Positions 38,258 through 46,151 of a DNA stretch of 64,000 nucleotides are shown piece after piece. The position numbers and the translations under genes are program-made. The number at the start of each line of letters is the position of its first letter. Positions within the stretch are counted from its first letter, which is position 1. Below the pieces are notes generated by a model. It did no database searches. It was not told where the DNA came from and saw only the letters and a program-made list of their open reading frames with translations. The stretch is from positions 1 through 64,000 of the forward strand of contig DASUHA010000045.1 in assembly GCA_036273735.1 (NCBI GenBank). The letters are read 5' to 3'. Source of the DNA: 13-2-20CM-66-19 sp036273735 (GTDB lineage Bacteria > Pseudomonadota > Gammaproteobacteria > Steroidobacterales > Steroidobacteraceae).

Positions 38258-38953
38258 TCAGCTGCCGTTGTTTTCCGCAATCCGCGCGAGCACCCGGGCG
38301 ACGATGCTATCGCAGCGCTCGCCCGCGAATCCCCACAGATTGCGCTCTGCGATGTCGACTTCGCGCGCCAGCGCCTCACGCAACAGGGTCTTGGCACGGA
38401 AGTGATGGCTGCGCACCGTTTCCGCAGGAATTCCGAGACTCTCCGCGGTCTCCTCGACGGTGAGCTCCTCGACGGAGCGCATGACGAAAACCGTGCGGAA
38501 GCCTTCCGGCAGGGCATCGATCCGGCGCTCGAGAATGGCCCGCATCTGTGCACGGTCGGCCGTCGCATCCGGCGAGCCGAGCTCATCGGAGGGGACGGAT
38601 TCCAATTCGTGGTCGGTGGGTGAAGGAATCATCGGAATTACGTTCTGTCTGCGCGCATTGCGGCGCATCCTCCCGAGGCACTCGTTCACGACGAGGCGAG
38701 ACAGCCAAGTCGCAAGAGACGACTCGCCGCGAAACTGGCTGAGGGAGCGGTGTGCGCTGAGATAGGCTTCCTGCAGGGCATCCTCCGCCTCTGCGCTGTC
38801 GCCCACGATGGCTCGTGCCAGGCGGTAAAGCCTGCGATTGAAGCGACGCATCAGCAGGCCAAAGGCCGCCGGGTCGCCCGCCAGGACACGCCGCACCAGT
38901 GAGGCGTCGTCATCGGGTAGGGCAGCAGAGCAATCGAGCTCGGCGTTGGTCAT
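38258..38953 (-). CDS. ECF-type RNA polymerase sigma factor
   Basis: Extracytoplasmic-function sigma factor. Region 2 with LYRLARAIVGDSAEAEDALQEAYLSAHRSLSQFRGESSLATWL, region 4 with LPEGFRTVFVMRSVEELTVEETAESLGIPAETVRSHHFRAKTLLREAL. About 40 further residues follow (FAGERCDSIVARVLARI), a short extension seen in several ECF subgroups. 231 residues. No anti-sigma gene is adjacent; the two genes upstream on the same strand are a cupredoxin and a DUF4142 protein. Confidence 0.92.
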   Translation of the reverse strand: MTNAELDCSAALPDDDASLVRRVLAGDPAAFGLLMRRFNRRLYRLARAIVGDSAEAEDALQEAYLSAHRSLSQFRGESSLATWLSRLVVNECLGRMRRNARRQNVIPMIPSPTDHELESVPSDELGSPDATADRAQMRAILERRIDALPEGFRTVFVMRSVEELTVEETAESLGIPAETVRSHHFRAKTLLREALAREVDIAERNLWGFAGERCDSIVARVLARIAENNGS

Positions 38954-38969
38954 GCGATTGTGCAGTCGG

Positions 38970-39359
38970 TCAGCGAACCTCGATCCTGCCCTTCATGGTG
39001 ACATGGAGGGTGCACACGTAATCATACTCGCCCGGCTTTCGGGCGACGTAGGTCCACGACGCGTCCGGATCGATCGGGTGTGAGTCGAATTTCCCGGCGG
39101 TGGAGGTCACCGTGTGCGGAAAGAGATCCTTGTTGATCCAGGTGATCCGATCACCCGGGTGTACCACGATCACCTGCGGCTTGAAGGCCATGCCTTCGAT
39201 GATCACCGTATGCGCGTGCCCGGCAGTGCGTTTCGCGCGTTGCGCTGCATGGCCGGTCAGCGTGCCGGCAGCCACCAGGGCCACGGCGAGAGAGAGAATC
39301 AGTACCGGCGCGCGATACCGCCGCGCCGGTGCTGACCGGTCGGAGTGAGGCCGAACCAA
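38970..39359 (-). CDS. Secreted cupredoxin-domain protein
   Basis: Small periplasmic type 1 copper protein. N-terminal signal or anchor (residues 17-38), then a plastocyanin/amicyanin-like fold: FKPQVIVVHPGDRITWINKDLFPHTVTS gives the first His ligand, and YVCTLHVTMKGRI supplies Cys, His and Met ligands. 129 residues. Lies 16 bases upstream of the sigma-factor start and 11 bases downstream of the DUF4142 gene, so the three probably share a transcript. Electron carrier or copper-storage role cannot be decided. Confidence 0.85.
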   Translation of the reverse strand: MVRPHSDRSAPARRYRAPVLILSLAVALVAAGTLTGHAAQRAKRTAGHAHTVIIEGMAFKPQVIVVHPGDRITWINKDLFPHTVTSTAGKFDSHPIDPDASWTYVARKPGEYDYVCTLHVTMKGRIEVR

Positions 39360-39370
39360 GGTCCGAGTCC

Positions 39371-39898
39371 TTACTGTCCGCCGAGCTTGCTCTGAATGTG
39401 CTTGGCATGCTCGAGGTGATCCACGAAGGCCGGACGGACCTTGACGAGCAGTGCCTTGAGCTCGGGATTCTTTGCGCCCGGAATCAGAGCCTTGTCCATC
39501 GCGTCGAGCACGGCCTGGTGATAGGTGACCTCATGATCGATGTATGCCTTGTCGAAGGCGGCGCCCTTCAGTGTCTTGAGGTTGGCAATGTTCTGCTCGC
39601 CACCCTGCCTCAGGCTCTCGGCAGTCGCGTTGCCCTCCGGCGTGACATGGAGCTTCGTTACGAGGGCGACCGCCGCCTTGTTGACACCGGTGTGATCGGT
39701 GACCATGCGCTTCGCGAAAGCCCTGACGTCCGCGGCGTGCGCCTTGTGCTCGGCGAGCTTGCCGGCGTTGATGTCCACTTGGTTGGCGGCGACGACGATC
39801 GCGGCAATCTGAGGATCTGTGGGCAAGCCCTGTGCCGAGGCCAACGCCATACCGGCTCCCAGGACGGCTCCGAGTAAGTACACGGCTCGTTTCATCAT
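39371..39898 (-). CDS. DUF4142 family periplasmic protein
   Basis: Exported helical protein with a ferritin-like DUF4142 domain: AAIVVAANQVDINAGKLAEHKAHAADVRAFAKRMVTDH, FDKAYIDHEVTYHQAVLDAMD, FVDHLEHAKHIQ, with histidines spaced along four helices. Signal peptide residues 1-22. ATG 39898 has GGGAG 9 bases upstream; a nearby ATG at 39904 is possible. About 175 residues. Function of the family is not established; it is often near stress sigma factors, as here. Confidence 0.85.
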   Translation of the reverse strand: MMKRAVYLLGAVLGAGMALASAQGLPTDPQIAAIVVAANQVDINAGKLAEHKAHAADVRAFAKRMVTDHTGVNKAAVALVTKLHVTPEGNATAESLRQGGEQNIANLKTLKGAAFDKAYIDHEVTYHQAVLDAMDKALIPGAKNPELKALLVKVRPAFVDHLEHAKHIQSKLGGQ

Positions 39899-40020
39899 GA
39901 TCATATGCTCCCGCGGCGAAGTGGATTTTCTGGGCCGGCGACATCGGCGGACTCCAGGCACGGACAGAGTGCGGGCACATGCACGGGCCGCGCCGATGAT
40001 TTGCCCCGGTAGACAATTGG

Positions 40021-41538
40021 ATGCCGCGAGTGGTCGGCCCGTTCCGGGCGCCGCAGGCCGGGGCCTGGCGAGCTGTGTATGATCCCAGTGTGGACAAGGT
40101 GATCGACCGCCTGCGCCGCGTATTGCCCCCGGGCGCAGTGCTTGCCACCGCCGAGGAGCTCAAGCCTTACGAGTGCGATGCACTGATGCTATATCGTCGC
40201 GCACCGCTTGCGGTAGTGCTTCCCGCCGCCGAGGCGGAGGTGGCGGCGGTGCTGAGGACCTGCAACGAGGCCGGGGTGCCGGTCATCGCCCGCGGTGCGG
40301 GCACGGGACTTTCGGGGGGTGCGACGCCCAACCCGGATGCCGTGCTCATGTCGCTCGCACGGCTCAACCGCATCGTCGGTATCGACCCTTTGGCGCGAAC
40401 CGCGCGTGTGCAACCGGGCGTGCGCAATCTGGCGATATCCGAGGCAGCCGCTCCTTACGGTCTCTACTACGCCCCTGACCCTTCGAGTCAGATCGCGTGC
40501 ACGATCGGCGGCAATGTCGCCGAGAACTCCGGCGGCGTGCACTGCCTGAAATACGGTCTCACAGTGCACAACCTGCTCGCGCTGCGAGTCCTCACCATTG
40601 AGGGTGAGCTGATGGAAATCGGCGCGCGCTCGCTCGATGCGCCGGGATATGACCTGCTCGCGCTCCTCACCGGCTCCGAGGGTTTGCTCGCGGTCGTCAC
40701 GGAGGCGACTCTGCGACTCATCCCCCGACCCGAATGCGCGCGGGTCGTGCTCGCCGCTTTCGCAAGCCTCGCCGAGGCCGGTCAGGCGGTGGCCGATGTG
40801 ATTGCGGCCGGGATCATTCCGGCGGGGCTCGAGATGATGGACCGGCCTGCGATCGCGGCCGTCGAGCCCTTCGTAAAGGCCGGCTACCCGCTCGATGCCG
40901 AGGCGATCCTGCTGTGCGAGTGCGACGGCACGGCTCACGAAGTCGAGGAGGAGATCCTGCGCGTCGAAGCCGTGTTGCAGCGCGCGGGCAGCACCGAGTG
41001 CCGCATCTCGCGCGATGAGGCGGAGCGGCTGCGTTTCTGGGCGGGACGGAAGGCGGCGTTTCCCGCAATGGGCGCGCTCTCGCCGGATTACTACTGCATG
41101 GACGGCTCCATCCCGCGCAAGCGCCTCGCGGCCGTGCTCGAGGCCATCCGCAAAATGGAAGGCAAGTATGCCCTGCGCTGCACCAACGTCTTTCACGCCG
41201 GCGACGGCAATCTGCATCCGCTCATCCTCTTCGATTCCAACAACGCGCGGGAGGTCGCACGCGCGGAGGCCTTCGGTGCAGAGATTCTCGAGCTCTGTGT
41301 GAGGGAGGGCGGCAGCATCACCGGCGAGCACGGTGTTGGATTGGAGAAGATCGACCAGATGTGTGTGCAGTTCGGACGCGCCGAGCTCGCGACCTTCCAT
41401 GCCGTGAAACGCGCGTTCGATGAGCGCGGTCTGCTCAATCCGGGCAAGGCAGTGCCGACCCTGCACCGCTGTGCGGAATTCGGGCGGCTGCACGTGCGCG
41501 GCGGCCAGCTACCACATCCGGAATTGCCGCGTTTCTAG
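40021..41538 (+). CDS. glcD: Glycolate oxidase FAD-binding subunit GlcD
   Basis: FAD subunit of glycolate dehydrogenase (glycolate to glyoxylate). FAD_binding_4 domain with RGAGTGLSGGA, YYAPDPSSQIACTIGGNVAENSGGVHCLKYG in consecutive blocks, then the FAD-oxidase C domain with FHAGDGNLHPL and GEHGVGLEKI. 505 residues from the only upstream ATG (40021); no clear ribosome site marks it and GTGs at 40075 or 40090 would still keep the whole conserved region (YECD onward). First gene of glcDEF. Confidence 0.93.
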   Translation: MPRVVGPFRAPQAGAWRAVYDPSVDKVIDRLRRVLPPGAVLATAEELKPYECDALMLYRRAPLAVVLPAAEAEVAAVLRTCNEAGVPVIARGAGTGLSGGATPNPDAVLMSLARLNRIVGIDPLARTARVQPGVRNLAISEAAAPYGLYYAPDPSSQIACTIGGNVAENSGGVHCLKYGLTVHNLLALRVLTIEGELMEIGARSLDAPGYDLLALLTGSEGLLAVVTEATLRLIPRPECARVVLAAFASLAEAGQAVADVIAAGIIPAGLEMMDRPAIAAVEPFVKAGYPLDAEAILLCECDGTAHEVEEEILRVEAVLQRAGSTECRISRDEAERLRFWAGRKAAFPAMGALSPDYYCMDGSIPRKRLAAVLEAIRKMEGKYALRCTNVFHAGDGNLHPLILFDSNNAREVARAEAFGAEILELCVREGGSITGEHGVGLEKIDQMCVQFGRAELATFHAVKRAFDERGLLNPGKAVPTLHRCAEFGRLHVRGGQLPHPELPRF

Positions 41539-41567
41539 CGGCTGATGATGCCCGCTACGAGTGCAGC

Positions 41568-42626
41568 ATGACCGATCTGTCTTCTTTGCAGGAGAGCATT
41601 CGCTCGGCGGCCGATGCGCGCCGGCCGGTGCGCATCCGTGCCGGCGGGAGCAAGGACTTCTATGGCGGGCCGCTCGTGGGCGAGCCGCTGGATGTCGGCG
41701 GGCTCTCGGGGATCTCGGATTACGAGCCGACGGAGCTCACCGTAACAGCGGGAGCGGGCACCCGGATCACGCAGATCGAGCAGGTCCTCGCCGAGCGCGG
41801 CCAGATGCTCGCCTTCGAGCCGCCCCGGTTTGCGGGTCGGGCCACGCTCGGCGGCGCGATAGCGGCCGGACTGTCGGGCCCCCGTCGCGCCTACTGTGGC
41901 GCGCTCCGCGATTTCGTGTTGGGCGTCTCGATGATCGACGGGCGCGGAGAGCTCCTGCACTTCGGCGGCAAGGTGATCAAGAACGTCGCGGGGTTCGATC
42001 TCTCGCGCCTCGTGGCGGGCAGCCTCGGCACCCTCGGCCTCATCACCGAGGCGACCGTGAAGGTCGCGCCCCGGCCGCGCGCCGAATGCACGCTGCGATT
42101 TGGGATGGAGCAGCCGAGCGCATTGGAATCGATGGTGCTCTGGGCTACCCGGCCTCTCCCACTCTCCGCAACGGCATGGCATGACGGTTACTTACACGTG
42201 CGCCTGTCCGGTGCGGAGGCGGCGGTGCGCGCCGCGCGCGAGAGTCTCGGCGGTGAGCTCATGGGCGACGCCGAGGAATACTGGGATGGCGTGCGCGAGC
42301 AGCGGGTCGATCTATTCTCGGCAGCGCCGGACCTCTGGCGCGTGTCGCTGCCGATGCACTCGCCGCCATTACCGACCCAGGGGCGATCACTGGTCGAGTG
42401 GGGAGGGGCGTTGCGCTGGCTGCCGGGCCCGCAGGACGCAAGCGCCTTGCGCGCCCTCGCCACGAGGCTCGGCGGCCATGCGATGCTGTATCGTGCATCG
42501 GTGAAACCAACGGAAGGATGCTTCCAGCCGTTGCCTCCGGCGATGCTTTCGCTCCATCGGCGCCTGAAGGCAGCCTTCGACCCACAGGGCATTTTCAATC
42601 GCGGCCGACTCCACCCGGACCTCTAG
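41568..42626 (+). CDS. glcE: Glycolate oxidase subunit GlcE
   Basis: Second FAD-binding subunit of the same enzyme. VRIRAGGSKDFYG, GAGTRITQIEQVLAERGQMLAFEPP, GGAIAAGLSGPRR and KVIKNVAGFDLSRLVAGSLG mark a truncated FAD_binding_4 protein. 352 residues. ATG 41568, 29 bases after glcD; its stop TAG overlaps the GTG of glcF. Confidence 0.94.
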   Translation: MTDLSSLQESIRSAADARRPVRIRAGGSKDFYGGPLVGEPLDVGGLSGISDYEPTELTVTAGAGTRITQIEQVLAERGQMLAFEPPRFAGRATLGGAIAAGLSGPRRAYCGALRDFVLGVSMIDGRGELLHFGGKVIKNVAGFDLSRLVAGSLGTLGLITEATVKVAPRPRAECTLRFGMEQPSALESMVLWATRPLPLSATAWHDGYLHVRLSGAEAAVRAARESLGGELMGDAEEYWDGVREQRVDLFSAAPDLWRVSLPMHSPPLPTQGRSLVEWGGALRWLPGPQDASALRALATRLGGHAMLYRASVKPTEGCFQPLPPAMLSLHRRLKAAFDPQGIFNRGRLHPDL

Positions 42627-43882
42627 TGCAAACCCGACTGAGTGCGGCTCTCCTCGATACACCCGACGGGCGGGAGGCGGACGGCATCCTGCGCAAATGC
42701 GTGCATTGCGGGTTCTGTACCGCCACCTGTCCCACGTATCAGCTGCTGGGAGACGAGCTCGACGGGCCCAGAGGTCGGATCTATCTCATCAAGGAGATGC
42801 TGGAAGGGGCGTCGCCCTCCCGAGCCACCCAACTCCACCTCGACCGTTGTCTGACTTGCCGTGCCTGCGAGACGACGTGTCCATCAGGGGTCCGTTACGG
42901 ACGCTTACTGGATATCGGCCGGCACCGCGTGGAGCAAGTTGTGCCTCGGACATTGCGGGAGCGCATCTTCAGGCGGGCACTGCTGGCGACCATTCCGCGG
43001 CGGAAGCGATTCACCGCTCTGCTCGCTCTCGGCCGGATGCTGCGACCCCTGATGCCCGCCAGGCTGCGACACAGCGTGCCGGTGAAGCAGCGCGCAGGCG
43101 CCTGGCCGGCTCCGCGGCACGCTCGCCGAATGTTGGTCCTTGCCGGTTGCGTGCAGCCCGGGGTGGCTCCTGACATCAATGCCGCGGCAGCTCGGGTACT
43201 GGACCGGCTGGGTATCACGCTGATCGAAGCGGACGACGGCTGCTGTGGGGCCCTTGCGTACCACCTGGCGGAGGCACGGAGCGCGCGCGAGCAGATGCGG
43301 CGCAACATCGATGCCTGGTGGCCCGACATCGAGCGCGGTGCCGAAGCGCTGGTCGTCACCGCGAGCGGCTGTGGCGCCATGATTCGGGACTACGGCGAGC
43401 TGCTTCGGGACGATCCGGCGTATGCGCACAAGGCGGCACGGGTAGCGGAGCTCTTTCGCGACATCGGTCAGGTGGTTGCGCAGGAGCTGGCGAAGCCGGG
43501 CGCGAGGCTCGAGCCGACATCACCTGCCGGGCGCGGGCAGCGGGTTGCATTCCATGCGCCCTGTACGCTGCAACACGGCCTGAAGCTTCGGGGCATCATC
43601 GAGCCGCTGCTCGAGCAGGCAGGGTACACGCTCACATCGGTTCCCGATGCGCACCTTTGCTGCGGGTCCGCCGGAAGTTATTCTCTGCTGCAGCCGGCGA
43701 TCTCGCGTCAGCTCAAAGCCAACAAACTGGCAGCGCTCCAGGCAGACACCCCGGATGTCATCGCGACAGCCAACGTCGGCTGCCTGATGCACCTGGCCTC
43801 CGGCGCCGAGCGGCCCGTCCGGCATTGGATCGAGCTGCTGGGCTCGGCCATGGCTCATGAGGATGCCCGCAGCACGAAGTAA
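42626..43882 (+). CDS. glcF: Glycolate oxidase iron-sulfur subunit GlcF
   Basis: Carries electrons from GlcDE. Two [4Fe-4S] motifs near the N-terminus (CVHCGFCTATCP and CLTCRACETTCP), then two CCG domains with CCGAL and CCGSAG. 418 residues from GTG 42626, which shares a base with the glcE stop. Its last 28 bases overlap the end of the convergent transporter gene. No GlcC regulator is adjacent. Confidence 0.95.
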   Translation: MQTRLSAALLDTPDGREADGILRKCVHCGFCTATCPTYQLLGDELDGPRGRIYLIKEMLEGASPSRATQLHLDRCLTCRACETTCPSGVRYGRLLDIGRHRVEQVVPRTLRERIFRRALLATIPRRKRFTALLALGRMLRPLMPARLRHSVPVKQRAGAWPAPRHARRMLVLAGCVQPGVAPDINAAAARVLDRLGITLIEADDGCCGALAYHLAEARSAREQMRRNIDAWWPDIERGAEALVVTASGCGAMIRDYGELLRDDPAYAHKAARVAELFRDIGQVVAQELAKPGARLEPTSPAGRGQRVAFHAPCTLQHGLKLRGIIEPLLEQAGYTLTSVPDAHLCCGSAGSYSLLQPAISRQLKANKLAALQADTPDVIATANVGCLMHLASGAERPVRHWIELLGSAMAHEDARSTK

Positions 43883-44418
43883 AGGCCGAGCGCGAGGAAT
43901 ATGGCGCTCGCGAGATAGCGGATCCATTTGAGTGGCAGGCGCGCGGAGAACGCCTTGCCGAAGAAGACGACCGGCGCATTGGCGAGGAACATCCCGATGG
44001 TCGTGCCCGCCACCACCGCGAGCAGGTTGGAATAGGCGGCGGCCAGCGCGACGGTGGCGATCTGCGTCTTGTCGCCGATCTCGGCGATGAAGAAGGTAAT
44101 CAAGGTGGCCAGGAACGCGCCCCTGCGGCTCCCGTCCGTCGTAGATTCATCGAGGTTGTCGGGCTTCAGCGTCCACAGAGACATGACGAGCATGCTGATG
44201 CCCACCGCGGCATCCAGTATCCGCGGCGTCAGCGTGTGGCCGAGCCGCTGACCGACGAATCCGGCGATGGCATGGTTGGCCAGCGTCGCGCAGAGCACGC
44301 CCGCGAGGATCGGCCAGGGGCTGCGGAAGCGCGCCGCCAGCATGAGCGACAGGAGCTGTGTGCGGTCGCCCATCTCCGCGACGGCTACCGTCGACAGGCT
44401 GATCAGGAAGGATTCCAT
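43855..44418 (-). CDS. GDT1/TMEM165-family (UPF0016) cation transporter
   Basis: Membrane protein of the family that exports Mn2+ or exchanges cations. Six hydrophobic segments in two halves, each with the signature ExGD(K/R)TQ: AEMGDRTQLLSLMLA and AEIGDKTQIATVALAA. 187 residues from ATG 44418. The leader carries a yybP-ykoY-type manganese riboswitch, which supports manganese export as its role. Converges with glcF. Confidence 0.92.
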   Translation of the reverse strand: MESFLISLSTVAVAEMGDRTQLLSLMLAARFRSPWPILAGVLCATLANHAIAGFVGQRLGHTLTPRILDAAVGISMLVMSLWTLKPDNLDESTTDGSRRGAFLATLITFFIAEIGDKTQIATVALAAAYSNLLAVVAGTTIGMFLANAPVVFFGKAFSARLPLKWIRYLASAIFLALGLYFVLRASS

Positions 44419-44483
44419 CAGGTACCTCGAGCCGAGCGGTTGGAGGGACCACGACCGGGGGCCCCCGTCGCTCGCCTCGAGGG

Positions 44484-44602
44484 CTTCAGTCGTTGGTCTC
44501 GCCATGCCGCTAGGGCCCCGTACGCCATGAGCTGACCGCTCAAGTGTGTTGACGTACGGCCCGGCTCGGGCGCCGGGCGGCTACTCCCCAAGGAGAGTAC
44601 GC
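44484..44602 (-). promoter_or_regulatory. yybP-ykoY-type (Mn2+) riboswitch upstream of the GDT1-family gene
   Basis: On the minus strand the leader contains, in order, GGGGAGTAG (44589 down to 44581), a GC-rich hairpin, CGTCAACAC (44553 to 44545), a second hairpin arm and ATGGCGAGACC (44505 to 44495), with TTGG before the first block able to pair with CCAA after the last. These are the conserved pieces of the yybP-ykoY element. A strong hairpin (GACGGGGG / CCCCCGGTC) lies between it and the start codon and may be the expression platform. The rest of 44419-44747 holds no gene; the divergent TIGR03118 gene has its ribosome site near 44736. Confidence 0.8.
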
Positions 44603-44747
44603 TTTTTAGCAGAGCATCGCGGCGCAGTGCAAGAACCTTCAGCTCGCGTCACGGCACAGACACATGCTGTCTCGCTGCTTCGTTGCGGCACCCGAGACGC
44701 ACATTCGCTTGCGGCGAGTGTCATCGCTTCTCTAGGGGAGAGCCGAC

Positions 44748-45854
44748 GTGCATTCCAAACAGAAAACCCTGCTGGCGCCGATTGCGCTGGCGGCAGCCGC
44801 GTTCCTCACGACCGTCGCCTACGCCGATCGGGATGACTTTGCATATCAACAGACGAATCTAGTATCCGACGGCGCCGTTCAGGCACGGACGACCGACGGG
44901 CAGCTCAAGAACCCGTGGGGAATTGCGGCGTTCCCCGGCGGCCCGTTCTGGATCTCCGATAACGGCATGGGCGTCGCCACTCTCTACGATGGCAAGGGCG
45001 ACATAGTGCCCCTCACCGTGAGGATTCCCCCGCCAGCCGGCTCCCCGCCGGGCACGCCCGCCACTCCCACGGGCGCCGTGTGGAACCCGAGCGGGCAGGC
45101 GTTTCTGCTCGCACCGGCCAAGGCCGCCTTGTTCATCTTTGCCACCGAGGACGGCACCATCTCTGCGTGGAACCCAACGGTCGATCGGACTGCTGCCGTG
45201 CTGAAGATCGACAACTCCCAGGGTGGCAACGGTGCGGTGTACAAGGGGCTCGCGCTTGCGACGAATTCGCAGGGCGTGTTCCTTTACGCGACCAACTTCC
45301 GCAGTGGTACGGTCGATGTGTTTGACTCGACGTTCAAGCCGGCGACGCTCGCCGGCTCGTTCTCCGACTCCAGGATACCCACAGGCTATGCGCCGTTCGG
45401 CATTGCATTGATCGACGGAAACCTGTTCGTCAGCTATGCCTTGCAGGATTCGGCAAAACACGACGATGTGGCAGGTCAGGGTCACGGCTTCGTGGACGTG
45501 TTTGATACGAACGGGCACCTGATCCGCCGCTTCGCTTCGCGAGGTGCGCTCGACTCGCCCTGGGGGATGGTCCGCGCCCCGCTCGACTTTGGCGGGTTCA
45601 GCTCACACGTGCTGATCGGCAATTTTGGCGATGGGCATATCAGCGCTTTCGATTCCGACGGCGACTTCCGCGGGCAACTGCGTAGGCCCTCCGGCAACCG
45701 CATCATCATCGACGGTCTCTGGGGCCTCTTTTTCGGCACGGGACTCGCTGCAGACCCGAATACGCTGTATTTCACGGCCGGCACCAATCACGAGGCCGAC
45801 GGCCTCTTTGGAACGGTGCAGGCGGTCGAGCCGATCGAGCAGCACGGCAACTGA
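44748..45854 (+). CDS. Secreted TIGR03118 family protein
   Basis: Exported protein with a signal peptide (LLAPIALAAAAFLTTVAYA) and a predicted beta-propeller made of repeats such as KNPWGIAAFPGGPFWISDNG, SGTVDVFDSTFKP and SHVLIGNFGDGHISAFDSDGDFRGQL. It matches what I know of the TIGR03118 family, whose function is unknown. 368 residues; GTG 44748 with GGGGAG about 8 bases upstream. Single gene, divergent from the riboswitch-controlled transporter. Confidence 0.85.
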   Translation: MHSKQKTLLAPIALAAAAFLTTVAYADRDDFAYQQTNLVSDGAVQARTTDGQLKNPWGIAAFPGGPFWISDNGMGVATLYDGKGDIVPLTVRIPPPAGSPPGTPATPTGAVWNPSGQAFLLAPAKAALFIFATEDGTISAWNPTVDRTAAVLKIDNSQGGNGAVYKGLALATNSQGVFLYATNFRSGTVDVFDSTFKPATLAGSFSDSRIPTGYAPFGIALIDGNLFVSYALQDSAKHDDVAGQGHGFVDVFDTNGHLIRRFASRGALDSPWGMVRAPLDFGGFSSHVLIGNFGDGHISAFDSDGDFRGQLRRPSGNRIIIDGLWGLFFGTGLAADPNTLYFTAGTNHEADGLFGTVQAVEPIEQHGN

Positions 45855-45891
45855 ACTGACGCCTGAGTTCCCGCCGCGGATCGCGCATCCG

Positions 45892-45926
45892 CCGCCGCGC
45901 CGCAAAGCCGCCTTGCGGCGCGGCGG
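45892..45926. terminator. Strong hairpin after the TIGR03118 gene
   Basis: 14-bp stem CCGCCGCGCCGCAA / TTGCGGCGCGGCGG with a 7-base loop, 38 bases past the stop. No T-run on the plus strand beyond a short TTTG. Confidence 0.55.
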
Positions 45927-46018
45927 GCGAGCGTTTGCTATCATTCGCCTTCCGAGATTCCGGGCTCGGCGTGTAATCCTTTGAAATTCAAAGAACTAGC
46001 GCTCGAGCTCATGAGCCA

Positions 46019-46133
46019 TGGTGGCCCGTGTCGGCTACTCCGCGACGACCAGTCGTGAACCCCGTCAGGGCCGGAAGGCAGCAGCGGCAGCGGCGATGTC
46101 GGGTGCCGGAGCTCTCGCTGATACGGGCCGCCT
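46019..46133 (+). ncRNA. ffs: Signal recognition particle RNA (4.5S RNA)
   Basis: The domain IV core GTCAGGGCCGGAAGGCAGCA with the GGAA tetraloop is present at about 46065-46084, and the asymmetric-loop partner side follows. The ends GGTGGCCCGT and ACGGGCCGCC pair to close a single long hairpin of about 115 bases. It lies just before dnaX in the ffs-dnaX-ybaB-recR order typical of gammaproteobacteria. Partner protein Ffh is encoded at 11.7 kb. Ends are approximate. Confidence 0.93.
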
Positions 46134-46151
46134 CCACTGCAAGGCCGAGCA

